Below are positions 46,234-55,088 of a stretch of DNA of 60,952 nt, piece after piece. A program made the position numbers and the translations under genes. The notes beneath the pieces are model-generated. The model saw only the letters and a list, made by a program, of their open reading frames with translations. It searched no databases and was not told where the DNA came from. How positions within the stretch are numbered: position 1 is the stretch's first letter; every line of letters begins with the position of its first letter. Origin of the DNA: an uncultured Granulosicoccaceae bacterium (GTDB taxonomy: Bacteria; Pseudomonadota; Gammaproteobacteria; Granulosicoccales; Granulosicoccaceae); the NCBI GenBank assembly GCA_938006335.1, contig CALLMF010000024.1, positions 1 through 60,952 of the forward strand, given 5' to 3'.

Positions 46234-47217
46234 TCAGGCGACGGGGCGGTACTCACGCATGCGGTTGTATAGCGTCTTCATGCTGATCCCGAGGGTGCGT
46301 GCAGTCAGGCGCTTGTCGCCGCCGTGATGGGCCAGAGTCTCGACAAACAGTTCCCGTTTGACATCGCTCAGAGTGCTACCGACCAGTGGTCTGACGTTGG
46401 ACTGCGTATGGTTGAGCAACTCGGGAACAAGGTCCAAACGTTGTGCAAGATCGCCACCGGGTTCCGCAGCATGGTAAAGCGTCGCTGTCACACTCTTGAG
46501 CTCACGCACGTTACCTGGCCAGTGATACTCACCGTAGCTTGCAAGCAGTCGGGAGGAGGGGGTGCACGCCTTGCCAAACTCACCATTCATCGCAGTCACA
46601 AAGCGCGTGGTCAGTTCCTCGATATCGTTTGCCCGGCGTCGTAGAGGGGGAACAAACACGAGACTTCCCAGGGCCTCCACAAGCACGGCACAGAGCGCAC
46701 CCCGGTCCACCAGCTGTCCGATTGAATCCCGGACCGTGGCAAGAATGTGTGGCCCTTGCTGCCCTTGATCCGTATGCGCGCGCGCCAGACACTCTGCCAG
46801 TTCACGCTGTGCCGCGCTTGGCAAGCGCTCTAGCGAGTCAAGCAGCAGGACCGAGGAGTCCTCGACGCCCGCGAGCACATCCGCGACATACTGGCTCACG
46901 AATTGTTGAGCCGACGCTTCGCTGCAATCGACAACCTGCAGGCCATGATCGTCGGCACCTTCGCAATGAATCGCCGCGGCGATATTCTTCTTGCCGGTGC
47001 CATATTCGCCCAGGACGATGGCCCGCAGTGGCTTTCTGGCTGCCGCACGCGCGACGGATGCCCGCAGCGAACGGGTTGCATCAGAGCTACCAATGAGGTT
47101 GGCTGGCGCAACCGCGGCCCGAGCACGGGGCATTCCTGAGGACTGGCCGTACACGGACGCCTGCTGCCTGCAGTCCTGAATAGCTTGGTTGATCATGGCC
47201 GGTCTCTTGAATGTCAT
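46234..47217 (-). CDS. NtrC-family protein lacking the sigma-54 loop, with Fis-type domain
   Basis: 327 aa (ATG 47196 with AAGAGA upstream is an alternative start, 320 aa). AAA+-like domain: LIGSSDATRSLRASVA, Walker A GEYGTGKK (70-77) with the Lys present, Walker B VLLLDSLERL with Asp but no Glu. PPLRRRANDIEELTTRFV and YHWPGNVRELKSV follow as in true activators. The GAFTGA loop is absent. The C-terminal GGDKRLTARTLGISMKTLYNRMREY nearly repeats that of the 45142 protein. Nine bases separate the two stops, so the paralogues face each other tail to tail. The probable role is regulation of transcription by an unknown mechanism. Confidence 0.85.
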   Translation of the reverse strand: MTFKRPAMINQAIQDCRQQASVYGQSSGMPRARAAVAPANLIGSSDATRSLRASVARAAARKPLRAIVLGEYGTGKKNIAAAIHCEGADDHGLQVVDCSEASAQQFVSQYVADVLAGVEDSSVLLLDSLERLPSAAQRELAECLARAHTDQGQQGPHILATVRDSIGQLVDRGALCAVLVEALGSLVFVPPLRRRANDIEELTTRFVTAMNGEFGKACTPSSRLLASYGEYHWPGNVRELKSVTATLYHAAEPGGDLAQRLDLVPELLNHTQSNVRPLVGSTLSDVKRELFVETLAHHGGDKRLTARTLGISMKTLYNRMREYRPVA

Positions 47218-47344
47218 GCCCTATCCATGACACCAGCCGACAGCTCAATCCACCTTTCGGTCAAATTTTCAATTTCCGGGAATGGCTTCGTTGCGACTCA
47301 CGCCATACTTCCATGCTGTCACGCACTGACCGCAAGATCCTCGG

Positions 47345-48277
47345 CTACCCCTGGCCGAGCTGCATGAGTTCACGCACATGTGCGCTGGCCGAGCGGGCGA
47401 GCGCCTGCAGCGCATACCCGCCTTCAAGCATGGACACGATGCGGCCGTTGCACGACTGTTCGGCAAAATCCACCATGCGACGCGTCACCCAGGCAAAGTC
47501 TGCGTCCACCAGAGACAGGCCTGCCAACGGATCTTCCACGTGGGCATCGAAGCCCGCGCTGATAAACAGCATCTCCGGTTGAAACCGCTCAAGCGCGGGC
47601 ATCCACTTCGCCTCGATGGCTTCGCGAAACACACGACCCGTGGTCCCGGCCTGCAGCGGGGTGTTGACGCGTTGATCCAGCACGTTCTCGCGATGGCCAC
47701 CGGGATACAAGGGATGCTGAAATGAGGAGCAGAACAGGATGCGGGGGTCGCCATCCACGATGTCCTCGGTGCCATTGCCGTGATGAACATCAAAATCAAC
47801 GATGGCCACACGTGACAAGCCATGGTGCTCCAACGCGTGCCGCGCCGCGATGGCGACGCTACCAAAAAAGCAGAAACCCATGGCCGTCGAGCGCTCGGCG
47901 TGATGACCGGGCGGGCGCACCAGGCAGAACGCATTGCGATGCTGACCACCCAGCACCAGATCCGTTGCCAGCACCCCGCCACCCGCTGCGCGCAGGCTGG
48001 CCTCCAGCGTGTGAGCGTTCATCGCGGTGTCAGCATCCAGACTGACACTGCCTGTCGCCGGCGACACGCGATGGATCATGTCCACATGAGCCTCTGTGTG
48101 AGCGCGCAAGAGCTGATCGCGATCAGCTCTCGGTGCCTCGTAATGGGCGAGGCAATCGTACAGCTCCTGTTTCATGAGCTGATCGCGAATGACATCGATA
48201 CGCTGTGGACATTCAGGATGTCCGGGTGCGATCTCGTGGAGCACGACGTCGCTGTGTGAAACCAGTGCAGTGTTCAT
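47345..48277 (-). CDS. Histone deacetylase (AcuC/HDAC) superfamily protein
   Basis: 310 aa from ATG 48277. Zinc-dependent deacylase fold with the family motifs in order: HPECPQRI near the start, RPPGHHAERSTAMGFCFF with the catalytic His pair, VDFDVHHGNGTEDI with zinc-binding Asp and His, FISAGFDAHVEDPL with the second zinc Asp, and LEGGYAL near the end. Bacterial members remove acetyl groups from proteins, acetylpolyamines or other small amides. It is divergent, with 116 bases between starts, from a Pat-type acetyltransferase, which suggests an opposing pair. Confidence 0.93.
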   Translation of the reverse strand: MNTALVSHSDVVLHEIAPGHPECPQRIDVIRDQLMKQELYDCLAHYEAPRADRDQLLRAHTEAHVDMIHRVSPATGSVSLDADTAMNAHTLEASLRAAGGGVLATDLVLGGQHRNAFCLVRPPGHHAERSTAMGFCFFGSVAIAARHALEHHGLSRVAIVDFDVHHGNGTEDIVDGDPRILFCSSFQHPLYPGGHRENVLDQRVNTPLQAGTTGRVFREAIEAKWMPALERFQPEMLFISAGFDAHVEDPLAGLSLVDADFAWVTRRMVDFAEQSCNGRIVSMLEGGYALQALARSASAHVRELMQLGQG

Positions 48278-48393
48278 CCGAGCGACTATACCAAGCGCCC
48301 CCTGCGTACCGGCTACAGACAATGCCGTGGAGCACTGGAATCCGGTACCCATCCCGATGCGATGCGCAATCCGGGCTCAGTTAACATCGCAGC

Positions 48394-51105
48394 GTGAATA
48401 CCCTCGATCTCGATACGCTGCTCGACCCCGCGTCACTGGTGCTTGTCGGCGCCAGCGACCGCGCGGATTCGCCAGGGCGTTCACTTGCCGAGAATCTGAT
48501 CACCAGCGATTACAGCGGCGAACTTCACCTGGTCAACCCGCGTTATCGCACGGTACTCGGTGCCCCTTGCTTCCCTTCGCTCAAGCACATCGACGGCGTT
48601 GTGGACCTTGCATTGATACTGGTACCCAGCGCCTTGTTGAAGCGCTCACTCGAGCAGTGCGCATCGAAGGGCATCCGCGTCGCCGTGATTTACTCCAACC
48701 CTCCGGCTGACCTTGATCTGCGAGCGCTGGCAAAAGCACTTGGCATGCGACTCGTCGGTCCATGGAGCGCCGGGTTGATCCGCCCCCATTCCTCCCTGAA
48801 CGCCACCTTCGCAAACAACCGCCTGCAGGCAGGTGAGCTGGCGATCATCAGCCAGTCGGGCACTCTGGCTGCGGCGTTGCTCGACTGGGCCGAATCACAC
48901 CAGGTCGGGTTTTCCACCCTGATCACTCCCGGTTCGGAAAGCGACGTCGATGTGTCGGACCTGCTCGACCTGATGGCAGCAGACACCCGCACCCGCGCCA
49001 TCATCGTCTACCTGAAACACATTCGGGATTCGCGCAGCTTTGTCTCTGCCATATCCGCCGCTGCGCGCCTCAAGCCGGTGGTTTTGATGAAATCCTCTCA
49101 ACACGACGCCCGCTACTGCAACCGCTTGGCGCATAGCGGCCACGAACTCAGTACGGACGACGTGTTTCAAGCTGCTTTGTCACGGGCCGGGGCTGTGCGT
49201 ATCCGCACGTACAGCAATCTCTTCTCCGCTGCCACCATTCTCTCCTCAGGATCGCGACTGCGTGGAAAACGCATTGCCATCGTGTCCAACGGGGCAGCTA
49301 CGGCAATGCTCGCGACAGAACGCTTATGCGAAAAGCGTTTTGCCTTGCCAAGCCTTGATCCGCAAGTGGATGCGGCATTGCTGGATGCACTCACTGCTGT
49401 CGCCACAGAGGCAACCGGTGAGAAGTCACCCGAGACAGGCAGCTGGATCGGAAGCAACCCCATCGAGCTGCGGGATGCAGAACACCTCGACCGGCAGTTG
49501 CAGGCCACCCTCAAGGTCATTGACACCGCGACCAACATTGATGCAGTGCTGGTGATATTCGTTCCGGACACTCGACACGATACGGAAGTCATTGCAAACG
49601 CCTTGATCAATGCGAAACCACTGAACAAGCCGGTGATCGCCTGCTGGATGGGTGATGCACACGTGTTCTCTGACAGAGCGATGTTGAGTGAAGCGGGCAT
49701 CCCCAACTTCACGACCCCGGAAGATGCAACGGACGCGATCGATTTTCTGTACCGCTACCACCGCAGTCAGCAACAGCTGATTCAGTTACCGGCGCCGACC
49801 GCGACCAACACACGCATCGATCCGGACAGCGCTCGCCCGATACTGCGCGCAGCGCTCGACAACGGAGAACGGGTACTTGGGCACCAACGCACACAATCAC
49901 TTCTACAGCTGTTCGATGTCGAACTGCTGCCTTCTGCCGGCGCCACAACACCTGACTCGGCGGTTGCCGCCGCACAGGTCATCGGTTATCCGGTCGTCGT
50001 GAAACTGGTGTCACCAAACATCGCCTGGAAAGCGCCCATCGTACCTACCGCATTGAACATCGAGGACGATGATGCCGTACGCGCAGCCTTTGAAACTGCA
50101 CGTACAGCGGTGCAACGCGACCGCCCCGATGCAGAGTTTCATGGGGTGCTGATCGAGTCGCAGTACAGCGATGACAACACCCGTGAAATCGCCATCAGTC
50201 TGTATCGCGATGCCACGTTTGGCGCCGTTATCTCGATCAGCATCGGCGGAGATCTCGCCGCCTTGATGCACACCCGTGTTGTACAGCTGCCCCCTCTCAA
50301 TACCTATCTGATCGACGAGATGCTCAACGAACCGCCGTTGTCTGACTATCTCGGTGCTTTTCGACACAAGAAAGCGATCGACACGAAACCGCTGGCTGCA
50401 CTGCTGAGGCGAGTCTCTGAAATTGCCTGCGAACTTCCCGATGTGTATTCCCTCGACATCAATCCAGTGATCGTAAGCAGTGAGAAAGCGGTCGTCGTCG
50501 ATGTCAGTATCGTTGTAGAGCGATACCGACGGCCTGCGGGTAGCCCGGCTCGGTACGGACATCTCACCATTCACCCGTGGCCACGCCAGTGGTCTCGCAT
50601 AATCAATGTAAAAAACGGACAAGAGCTGACACTGCGAGCCATCAGACCTGAAGACGGAGATGCTCTGCAAAGCATGGTGATGGCGATGTCTGCCAAGTCG
50701 CGGTACTTCAGATTCATGCACACCATCAAGGGCCTGTCTCCGGCGATGCTCGCGCAGTTCACCAAACTCGACTATGACCGCCAGATCGCGTTTGTAGCTG
50801 ACCCCGGCGACAATACCGTGGCAGGTGTCAGCCGATATGCCATTGATCGCGACGCGCGCTCGGCGGAGTTCGCGATCAGCGTCGCTGATGACTGGCAGGG
50901 CAATGGACTCGCAACCCAGCTGATGGAGCTACTCATCGAACACGCTCGTGTGCGGGAAATTGATGAGCTCCACGGTGATGTACTCCGCGAGAATACGGCC
51001 ATGCTTTCATTGATGAAGAAGCTCGGGTTCACGTCTACCACTAGCCCGGATGATGCAGACGTGCTGATACACACACTCTCCTTGAACCCACCGACCGTCT
51101 CATGA
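48394..51105 (+). CDS. Acyl-CoA synthetase (NDP-forming)/GNAT acetyltransferase, Pat-like
   Basis: 903 aa from GTG 48394. Domains in order: CoA-binding Rossmann domain (LVLVGASDRADSPGRSLAEN, about 15-34), succinyl-CoA ligase-like flavodoxin domains with AHSGHELSTDDVFQAAL (about 248-264), ATP-grasp domain (about 490-710; GYPVVVKLVSPNIAWK), and a C-terminal GNAT domain (about 735-890). The latter has EFAISVADDWQGNGLATQLM (acetyl-CoA loop) preceded by the general-base Glu. This is the architecture of Pat/YfiQ, which acetylates metabolic enzymes such as acetyl-CoA synthetase. The target here is inferred, not shown. It overlaps the next gene by four bases. Confidence 0.92.
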   Translation: MNTLDLDTLLDPASLVLVGASDRADSPGRSLAENLITSDYSGELHLVNPRYRTVLGAPCFPSLKHIDGVVDLALILVPSALLKRSLEQCASKGIRVAVIYSNPPADLDLRALAKALGMRLVGPWSAGLIRPHSSLNATFANNRLQAGELAIISQSGTLAAALLDWAESHQVGFSTLITPGSESDVDVSDLLDLMAADTRTRAIIVYLKHIRDSRSFVSAISAAARLKPVVLMKSSQHDARYCNRLAHSGHELSTDDVFQAALSRAGAVRIRTYSNLFSAATILSSGSRLRGKRIAIVSNGAATAMLATERLCEKRFALPSLDPQVDAALLDALTAVATEATGEKSPETGSWIGSNPIELRDAEHLDRQLQATLKVIDTATNIDAVLVIFVPDTRHDTEVIANALINAKPLNKPVIACWMGDAHVFSDRAMLSEAGIPNFTTPEDATDAIDFLYRYHRSQQQLIQLPAPTATNTRIDPDSARPILRAALDNGERVLGHQRTQSLLQLFDVELLPSAGATTPDSAVAAAQVIGYPVVVKLVSPNIAWKAPIVPTALNIEDDDAVRAAFETARTAVQRDRPDAEFHGVLIESQYSDDNTREIAISLYRDATFGAVISISIGGDLAALMHTRVVQLPPLNTYLIDEMLNEPPLSDYLGAFRHKKAIDTKPLAALLRRVSEIACELPDVYSLDINPVIVSSEKAVVVDVSIVVERYRRPAGSPARYGHLTIHPWPRQWSRIINVKNGQELTLRAIRPEDGDALQSMVMAMSAKSRYFRFMHTIKGLSPAMLAQFTKLDYDRQIAFVADPGDNTVAGVSRYAIDRDARSAEFAISVADDWQGNGLATQLMELLIEHARVREIDELHGDVLRENTAMLSLMKKLGFTSTTSPDDADVLIHTLSLNPPTVS

Positions 51106-51989
51106 AGCTATCGCCCGCAATCGAAACCATGACACTCGACCTCGACGGTCTGCGCGTGGCGGCGATCCGGCAACGTGACATCAGGGCCACAGCACAACCG
51201 CGCATGTTGTGCCTGCATGGTTGGCTGGACAACGCCGCGAGTTTCGTTCCGATGATGCCGCACCTGCCAGCATTCGATCTCGTCGCGATAGACATGATGG
51301 GGCACGGCTACAGTGACCATGTTCCCAGCAACCTGCTCACTTCGTATTCGCTCTTCGACTACGCCAGAATCGCCCACTCGGTCACCACAGCGCTCGGCTG
51401 GGAGAGCTGCCATCTGGTCGGACACTCGCTTGGCGCATGTGTCGCTCCAATGCTCGCAGTAGCCGCGCCGGAATCCATAGAGTCCTTGATCATGATCGAA
51501 GCGGCTGGTCCACTCTCTGAAGAGCCCGACACCTTGCCCGCGCGCCTGGCTCGGGCGCTACAGGACCGAGTCTCGCCACAGCGTTTTACCTCCCGCAGCT
51601 TCAAGACGAAAGACGAAGCAATAGATGCTCGCCTGGCCGCCGCCCGTATGGAGCGCTCCTCGGCGCGACTCATCATCGATCGGCAAGTCACCCAAGGCGA
51701 TGACGGTGGCTGGCGCTGGCGCTTTGATCCCGCACTCAGATATTCAAGTCCGATCTATCAGACCAACGTACAGGCCTGCGCCATTCTGCAGGCCGTCACG
51801 TGCAGAAGTCTGAGCATCCTCGCCGATGAGGGCTTTCTGACCGACCAGGCACACACCAATGCCCGCCTTGACTGTCTCGGCGAAAACACACGAGTGCAAC
51901 TACCGGGCAATCATCATGTACACATGGACACCCCGGAACCCGTAGCCGCAGCGATCAATGCCTTTCTTGGCACTGCGCCCGCACTCTGA
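51102..51989 (+). CDS. Alpha/beta hydrolase
   Basis: 295 aa. The oxyanion segment is LHGWLDNAASF, then DMMGHGYSDH, the nucleophile elbow GHSLGACVAP with Ser, an acid in LADEGFLTD, and a catalytic His in LPGNHHVHMDTPE. The lid region is short. No signal peptide. The substrate is unknown; an esterase or serine hydrolase activity is likely. Translationally coupled to the Pat-like gene (ATGA). Confidence 0.9.
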   Translation: MKLSPAIETMTLDLDGLRVAAIRQRDIRATAQPRMLCLHGWLDNAASFVPMMPHLPAFDLVAIDMMGHGYSDHVPSNLLTSYSLFDYARIAHSVTTALGWESCHLVGHSLGACVAPMLAVAAPESIESLIMIEAAGPLSEEPDTLPARLARALQDRVSPQRFTSRSFKTKDEAIDARLAAARMERSSARLIIDRQVTQGDDGGWRWRFDPALRYSSPIYQTNVQACAILQAVTCRSLSILADEGFLTDQAHTNARLDCLGENTRVQLPGNHHVHMDTPEPVAAAINAFLGTAPAL

Positions 51990-52020
51990 TCAATCAATGC
52001 ACCTGCACAGGAGGTCGATC

Positions 52021-52521
52021 ATGTCGCCCTACCCGACCGCGATCTTGTTGGTGGTAGCCCTGTTGATGTTGAGCAGCTGCGCCACGACTCCGGCGTCTTC
52101 AGTACCGGTGTACGAGGGCGTGGATCGGGTAACGGTCGTCAAACCCGAGCACATCGTCGGCGACTGGAATCTCATGGTGCTCAACCCGCGTGAGGGTCAA
52201 CACAACGGGCATACCCGAGTCAGCTACACCGCAGAAGGTCGCTTTACGGCGACCCTGCCAGGGGATGCCGACACAAGCTCTCCCTTGAGTGATATCACCT
52301 TGTACCTGCAAGGCGACTGGATAGCTGCCGACGGGCAGCTGATCACACGAAACGTTCAGGTCAGTAGCGACAGCCAGGAAGAGATCGCCATGATGCTGAC
52401 AACACTCATGAACGAGAAATCAGAGGAGCTCGCAAGTGTTGCCAACGTCTACGAGCAATCCGCCAACCATCTTGTTCTGGTCAGCGACGATGGCATCGCG
52501 ACACGTTACGAGCGGCAATAA
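52021..52521 (+). CDS. Hypothetical lipoprotein
   Basis: 166 aa from ATG 52021, which has AGGAGGTCG 4 to 12 bases upstream, so this start beats the longer frame from 51958. The lipoprotein signal ends LMLSSCATTP, lipobox LSSC, Cys about residue 21. The mature protein is acidic and beta-rich (HIVGDWNLMVLNPREG, then HTRVSYTAEGRF), a lipocalin-like opening, but I cannot place it in a family. Confidence 0.8.
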   Translation: MSPYPTAILLVVALLMLSSCATTPASSVPVYEGVDRVTVVKPEHIVGDWNLMVLNPREGQHNGHTRVSYTAEGRFTATLPGDADTSSPLSDITLYLQGDWIAADGQLITRNVQVSSDSQEEIAMMLTTLMNEKSEELASVANVYEQSANHLVLVSDDGIATRYERQ

Positions 52522-52523
52522 AA

Positions 52524-52559
52524 AAGCCTCCGATCAGCACACGAGCGGATCGGAGGCTT
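52524..52559 (-). terminator. Rho-independent terminator of the OmpA-family gene
   Basis: A 12-bp stem (AAGCCTCCGATC and GATCGGAGGCTT) with a 12-base loop is followed on the minus strand by a run of T. This places a classic intrinsic terminator 38 bases past the stop of the minus-strand OmpA gene. It begins three bases after the stop of the plus-strand lipoprotein gene, so it may serve both. Confidence 0.85.
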
Positions 52560-52597
52560 GGTGTGACAGCGCGCCGTCCGTGGCGCGGTCCAGACTC

Positions 52598-53431
52598 TTA
52601 TTGCGCGAGCTGGCTCACTTGACCCGGAGCGTCCGGGAAGATGATTTCAACCCGACGATTCTGCTGACGTCCCGAAGACGTCTGATTGCTTGCCACCGGG
52701 ATAGCCTCACCAAATCCCTGAGTGCTGATGCGGTGCGCCGGGACACCTTCAGCGACCAGTGCCGTGCGGACTGCAAACGCGCGCTCACGTGACAGTTCCA
52801 GGTTGTAGTCATCGTCACCCATGCTGTCGGTGTGACCTTCGATCACGGCAGTGCGTTCCGGGTAATCCTTCATGAAACGTGCGATCTGCTGGACGTTGCG
52901 TGCAGCGCCCGGCTGGAGATCCGCCTTGTTGGACTCGAAAAGCACATCGCCGAGGGTCAGTACCATGCCACGCTCGGTGCGCTCGGCCTCCAGCGCCTCA
53001 AGCTTCTGCTGCATCTCGGCAGCGGCAAGTCGTGCTTCGTCCGCTTCAGCCTTGCTGCGCTCGATTTCTGCCGCTCGCAGATCAAGCTGTACGCGTTGAC
53101 GCTCCAGCTTCATCTCTTCATTCTGCTGCTGGTCTTCATTGGCCTTGGCAATCAACTCGGCCGTCTTTACACGCTTCAGTGCGAGCTCGGCACTGCTATC
53201 AACACGTGAACGAGACTGTTCGTCGCGCCAGCGTCGATCCGCCTTGGCCAGCGCGAGTTTTGCTTCATCGAGTTGCTTGGGTGCGTGACGGGCAACCGAA
53301 GGATCGGATGCTGCACGCTCGTAAGCGGCGCGAGCTTCTTCAAGCGACTCAACCTTCTTGGGTGCACCACCGCAGGCGGTCAGTGCAACGCTAGCGACCA
53401 GAGCCGCGATCAGTGTGTATCGGTTTTTCAT
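52598..53431 (-). CDS. DUF4398/OmpA-family outer-membrane lipoprotein
   Basis: 277 aa from ATG 53431. Lipobox LTAC (Cys at about residue 20). A DUF4398 segment follows (EEARAAYERAASDPSVARHAPKQLDEAKLALAKA), then a long charged alpha-helical coiled coil (about 60-155). The C-terminal OmpA domain (about 165-275) has GDVLFESNKADLQPGA, EGHTDSMGDDDYN and LSRERAFAVRTAL with Arg for diaminopimelate binding. It should tether the outer membrane to peptidoglycan. It is paired with a short DUF4398 lipoprotein directly upstream. Confidence 0.92.
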   Translation of the reverse strand: MKNRYTLIAALVASVALTACGGAPKKVESLEEARAAYERAASDPSVARHAPKQLDEAKLALAKADRRWRDEQSRSRVDSSAELALKRVKTAELIAKANEDQQQNEEMKLERQRVQLDLRAAEIERSKAEADEARLAAAEMQQKLEALEAERTERGMVLTLGDVLFESNKADLQPGAARNVQQIARFMKDYPERTAVIEGHTDSMGDDDYNLELSRERAFAVRTALVAEGVPAHRISTQGFGEAIPVASNQTSSGRQQNRRVEIIFPDAPGQVSQLAQ

Positions 53432-53486
53432 GGAGTGTGTCCTATCGGGAAATGAGGTTGAAAATCGGATGCAGCAGTCGTCAGGC

Positions 53487-53867
53487 TTACTCGCCTGCAA
53501 CGCGCCCCACTTCGCGAACCATCGTGTCGATGTTGTCTTGTGATTCCTTCAATGCCAACCGGGACTTCTCAGCCTCTGCGGTGGCTTTGGCGAGCTCGGC
53601 ATCCGCGCGGGTCTTTTCCGCCAGACGCGCTGCCTTTTCGTAGTTTTCGGCCTCCATCGCCTTGTCCAGCTCCAGCTTGCTGGCCTCGGCTGCACGCAGC
53701 TCGATCGGGGCGTATTCACGTGCGCCGGCAAGCTCGGCTGCCTGCATGGCAGAGTCTGCCATCGTGACCTCGGAGGTCGGCGGTGGTGTGCTGCTGCAGG
53801 CGGCGGCGCCAACAAGTACCGCCGACGCGACAAGAAATCGGATGTGTGAAGTTTTGCGACGAATCAT
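53487..53867 (-). CDS. DUF4398-domain lipoprotein
   Basis: 126 aa with lipobox AAAC (Cys about residue 24), a Pro/Ser/Thr linker, and a mature part that is one long Ala/Glu/Lys/Arg helix (about 40-122), the DUF4398 pattern (AGAREYAPIELRAAEASKLELDKAMEA-like). It precedes the OmpA-family lipoprotein by 55 bases on the same strand. The two share the DUF4398 segment and may interact through coiled coils. Function unknown; Lpp-like or OmpA-partner roles are possible. Confidence 0.85.
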   Translation of the reverse strand: MIRRKTSHIRFLVASAVLVGAAACSSTPPPTSEVTMADSAMQAAELAGAREYAPIELRAAEASKLELDKAMEAENYEKAARLAEKTRADAELAKATAEAEKSRLALKESQDNIDTMVREVGRVAGE

Positions 53868-54026
53868 GAAAAGTCCCTCAAGCAGTGTCTTTCCTGCTTA
53901 ACGGCATGACATGCCAAGGCCTGAGCGGCTTTGACATTACCAACACTTTAGTTAGCGCTTAGAACGGAGCGGGCGAACGCGGTGTGAGCTGGTTCACATT
54001 TGGCGGTCTGTCAGCGGGAGCTGGTG

Positions 54027-55088
54027 TCAGCGCGAACCCATGCGTTCGGCAAGCGCATCGAGCACCGCCTTGCGGTCTACCCGTCCGGCCGGTGCGCCCT
54101 GATCGAGCACCAGCAGGGGTGTATCGGACTTTGCCGTCAATGCCAGTAATTCACCAACCGGGCAGTCGATGTCGATCTCGGCCGCGAAGCCATTGGCGTC
54201 GACGGCAGTAGACAACAACGGCTGCATGACTGTTCGGGCCGTAAGTACGGACAGTGGATTCACATGTCGTGCAAAGTTTGCCACGTAGTCGTTGGCAGGG
54301 CGAAACACGATGTCTTCGGGCGTACCGTCCTGCACGATACGCCCACCATCCATGATCACGATACGACTACCGAGCCTCAGAGCTTCATCAAGATCGTGAC
54401 TCACAAAGAGGATCGTTCGACCGAGACGCGCCTGCAATGCCAGCAACTCGGATTGCAGATGCTCACGAATCAAGGGGTCAAGCGCCGAGAACGGCTCGTC
54501 CATGAGCAGTATGTCGGCCTCGGTCGCAAACGCTCGCGCAAGACCGACACGTTGTTGCATGCCACCGGATAGCGAAGCGATGGGAGCCTCGGCCCAGTTA
54601 TCGAGCCCTACCAGTTCCAGCTGATGTTTCACCATGGCATCTCGTCGTGCTCGGGACTCGCCCCGCACCGACAAACCGAACGCCACGTTCTCGGCAACCG
54701 TTGCCCAGGGCAACAGCCCGAACTGTTGAAACACCATCGCCAGTGAATGCCGCCGCAAGCGTCGCAAGCCACGAGTCGACAGGCCACACACATCTACCAT
54801 GCCTTGTGCGGTCTTGATGCCGATGGAGCCGCGGGCACTCGGGTTGAGACCATTGACGGCACGCAACAAGGACGACTTGCCCGAACCGGACAGACCCATC
54901 AATACAACAATGGAGCCTTCAGCTACATCCAGACTTGCGTCAACGACACCAGCGACCACACCGCTGGCCTCGCGCAGGGCATCACGGCTCTCGCCCCGGT
55001 CCAGAGCGGCAAGCGCGGTGCGCTGCGCCCGGCGCCCCCTGGCCTCGAACAACACATCGAGGCCGCGCACTTCGACCGCATTGCTCAC
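54027..55088 (-). CDS. choV: Choline/betaine ABC transporter ATPase
   Basis: 353 aa from GTG 55088, which overlaps the permease stop (GTGA). GTG 55112 is also open. It has Walker A GLSGSGKS, Q-loop FQQFGLLPW, signature SLSGGMQQRVGLARAF, Walker B ILLMDEPFSALD and switch HDLDEA. FQQFGLLPW and the extra N-terminal coiled region are typical of the ProV/OpuA/ChoV group. The C-terminal 75 residues form a partial CBS-like regulatory domain. Substrate (choline, glycine betaine or proline betaine) is inferred from the operon. Confidence 0.9.
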   Translation of the reverse strand: MSNAVEVRGLDVLFEARGRRAQRTALAALDRGESRDALREASGVVAGVVDASLDVAEGSIVVLMGLSGSGKSSLLRAVNGLNPSARGSIGIKTAQGMVDVCGLSTRGLRRLRRHSLAMVFQQFGLLPWATVAENVAFGLSVRGESRARRDAMVKHQLELVGLDNWAEAPIASLSGGMQQRVGLARAFATEADILLMDEPFSALDPLIREHLQSELLALQARLGRTILFVSHDLDEALRLGSRIVIMDGGRIVQDGTPEDIVFRPANDYVANFARHVNPLSVLTARTVMQPLLSTAVDANGFAAEIDIDCPVGELLALTAKSDTPLLVLDQGAPAGRVDRKAVLDALAERMGSR

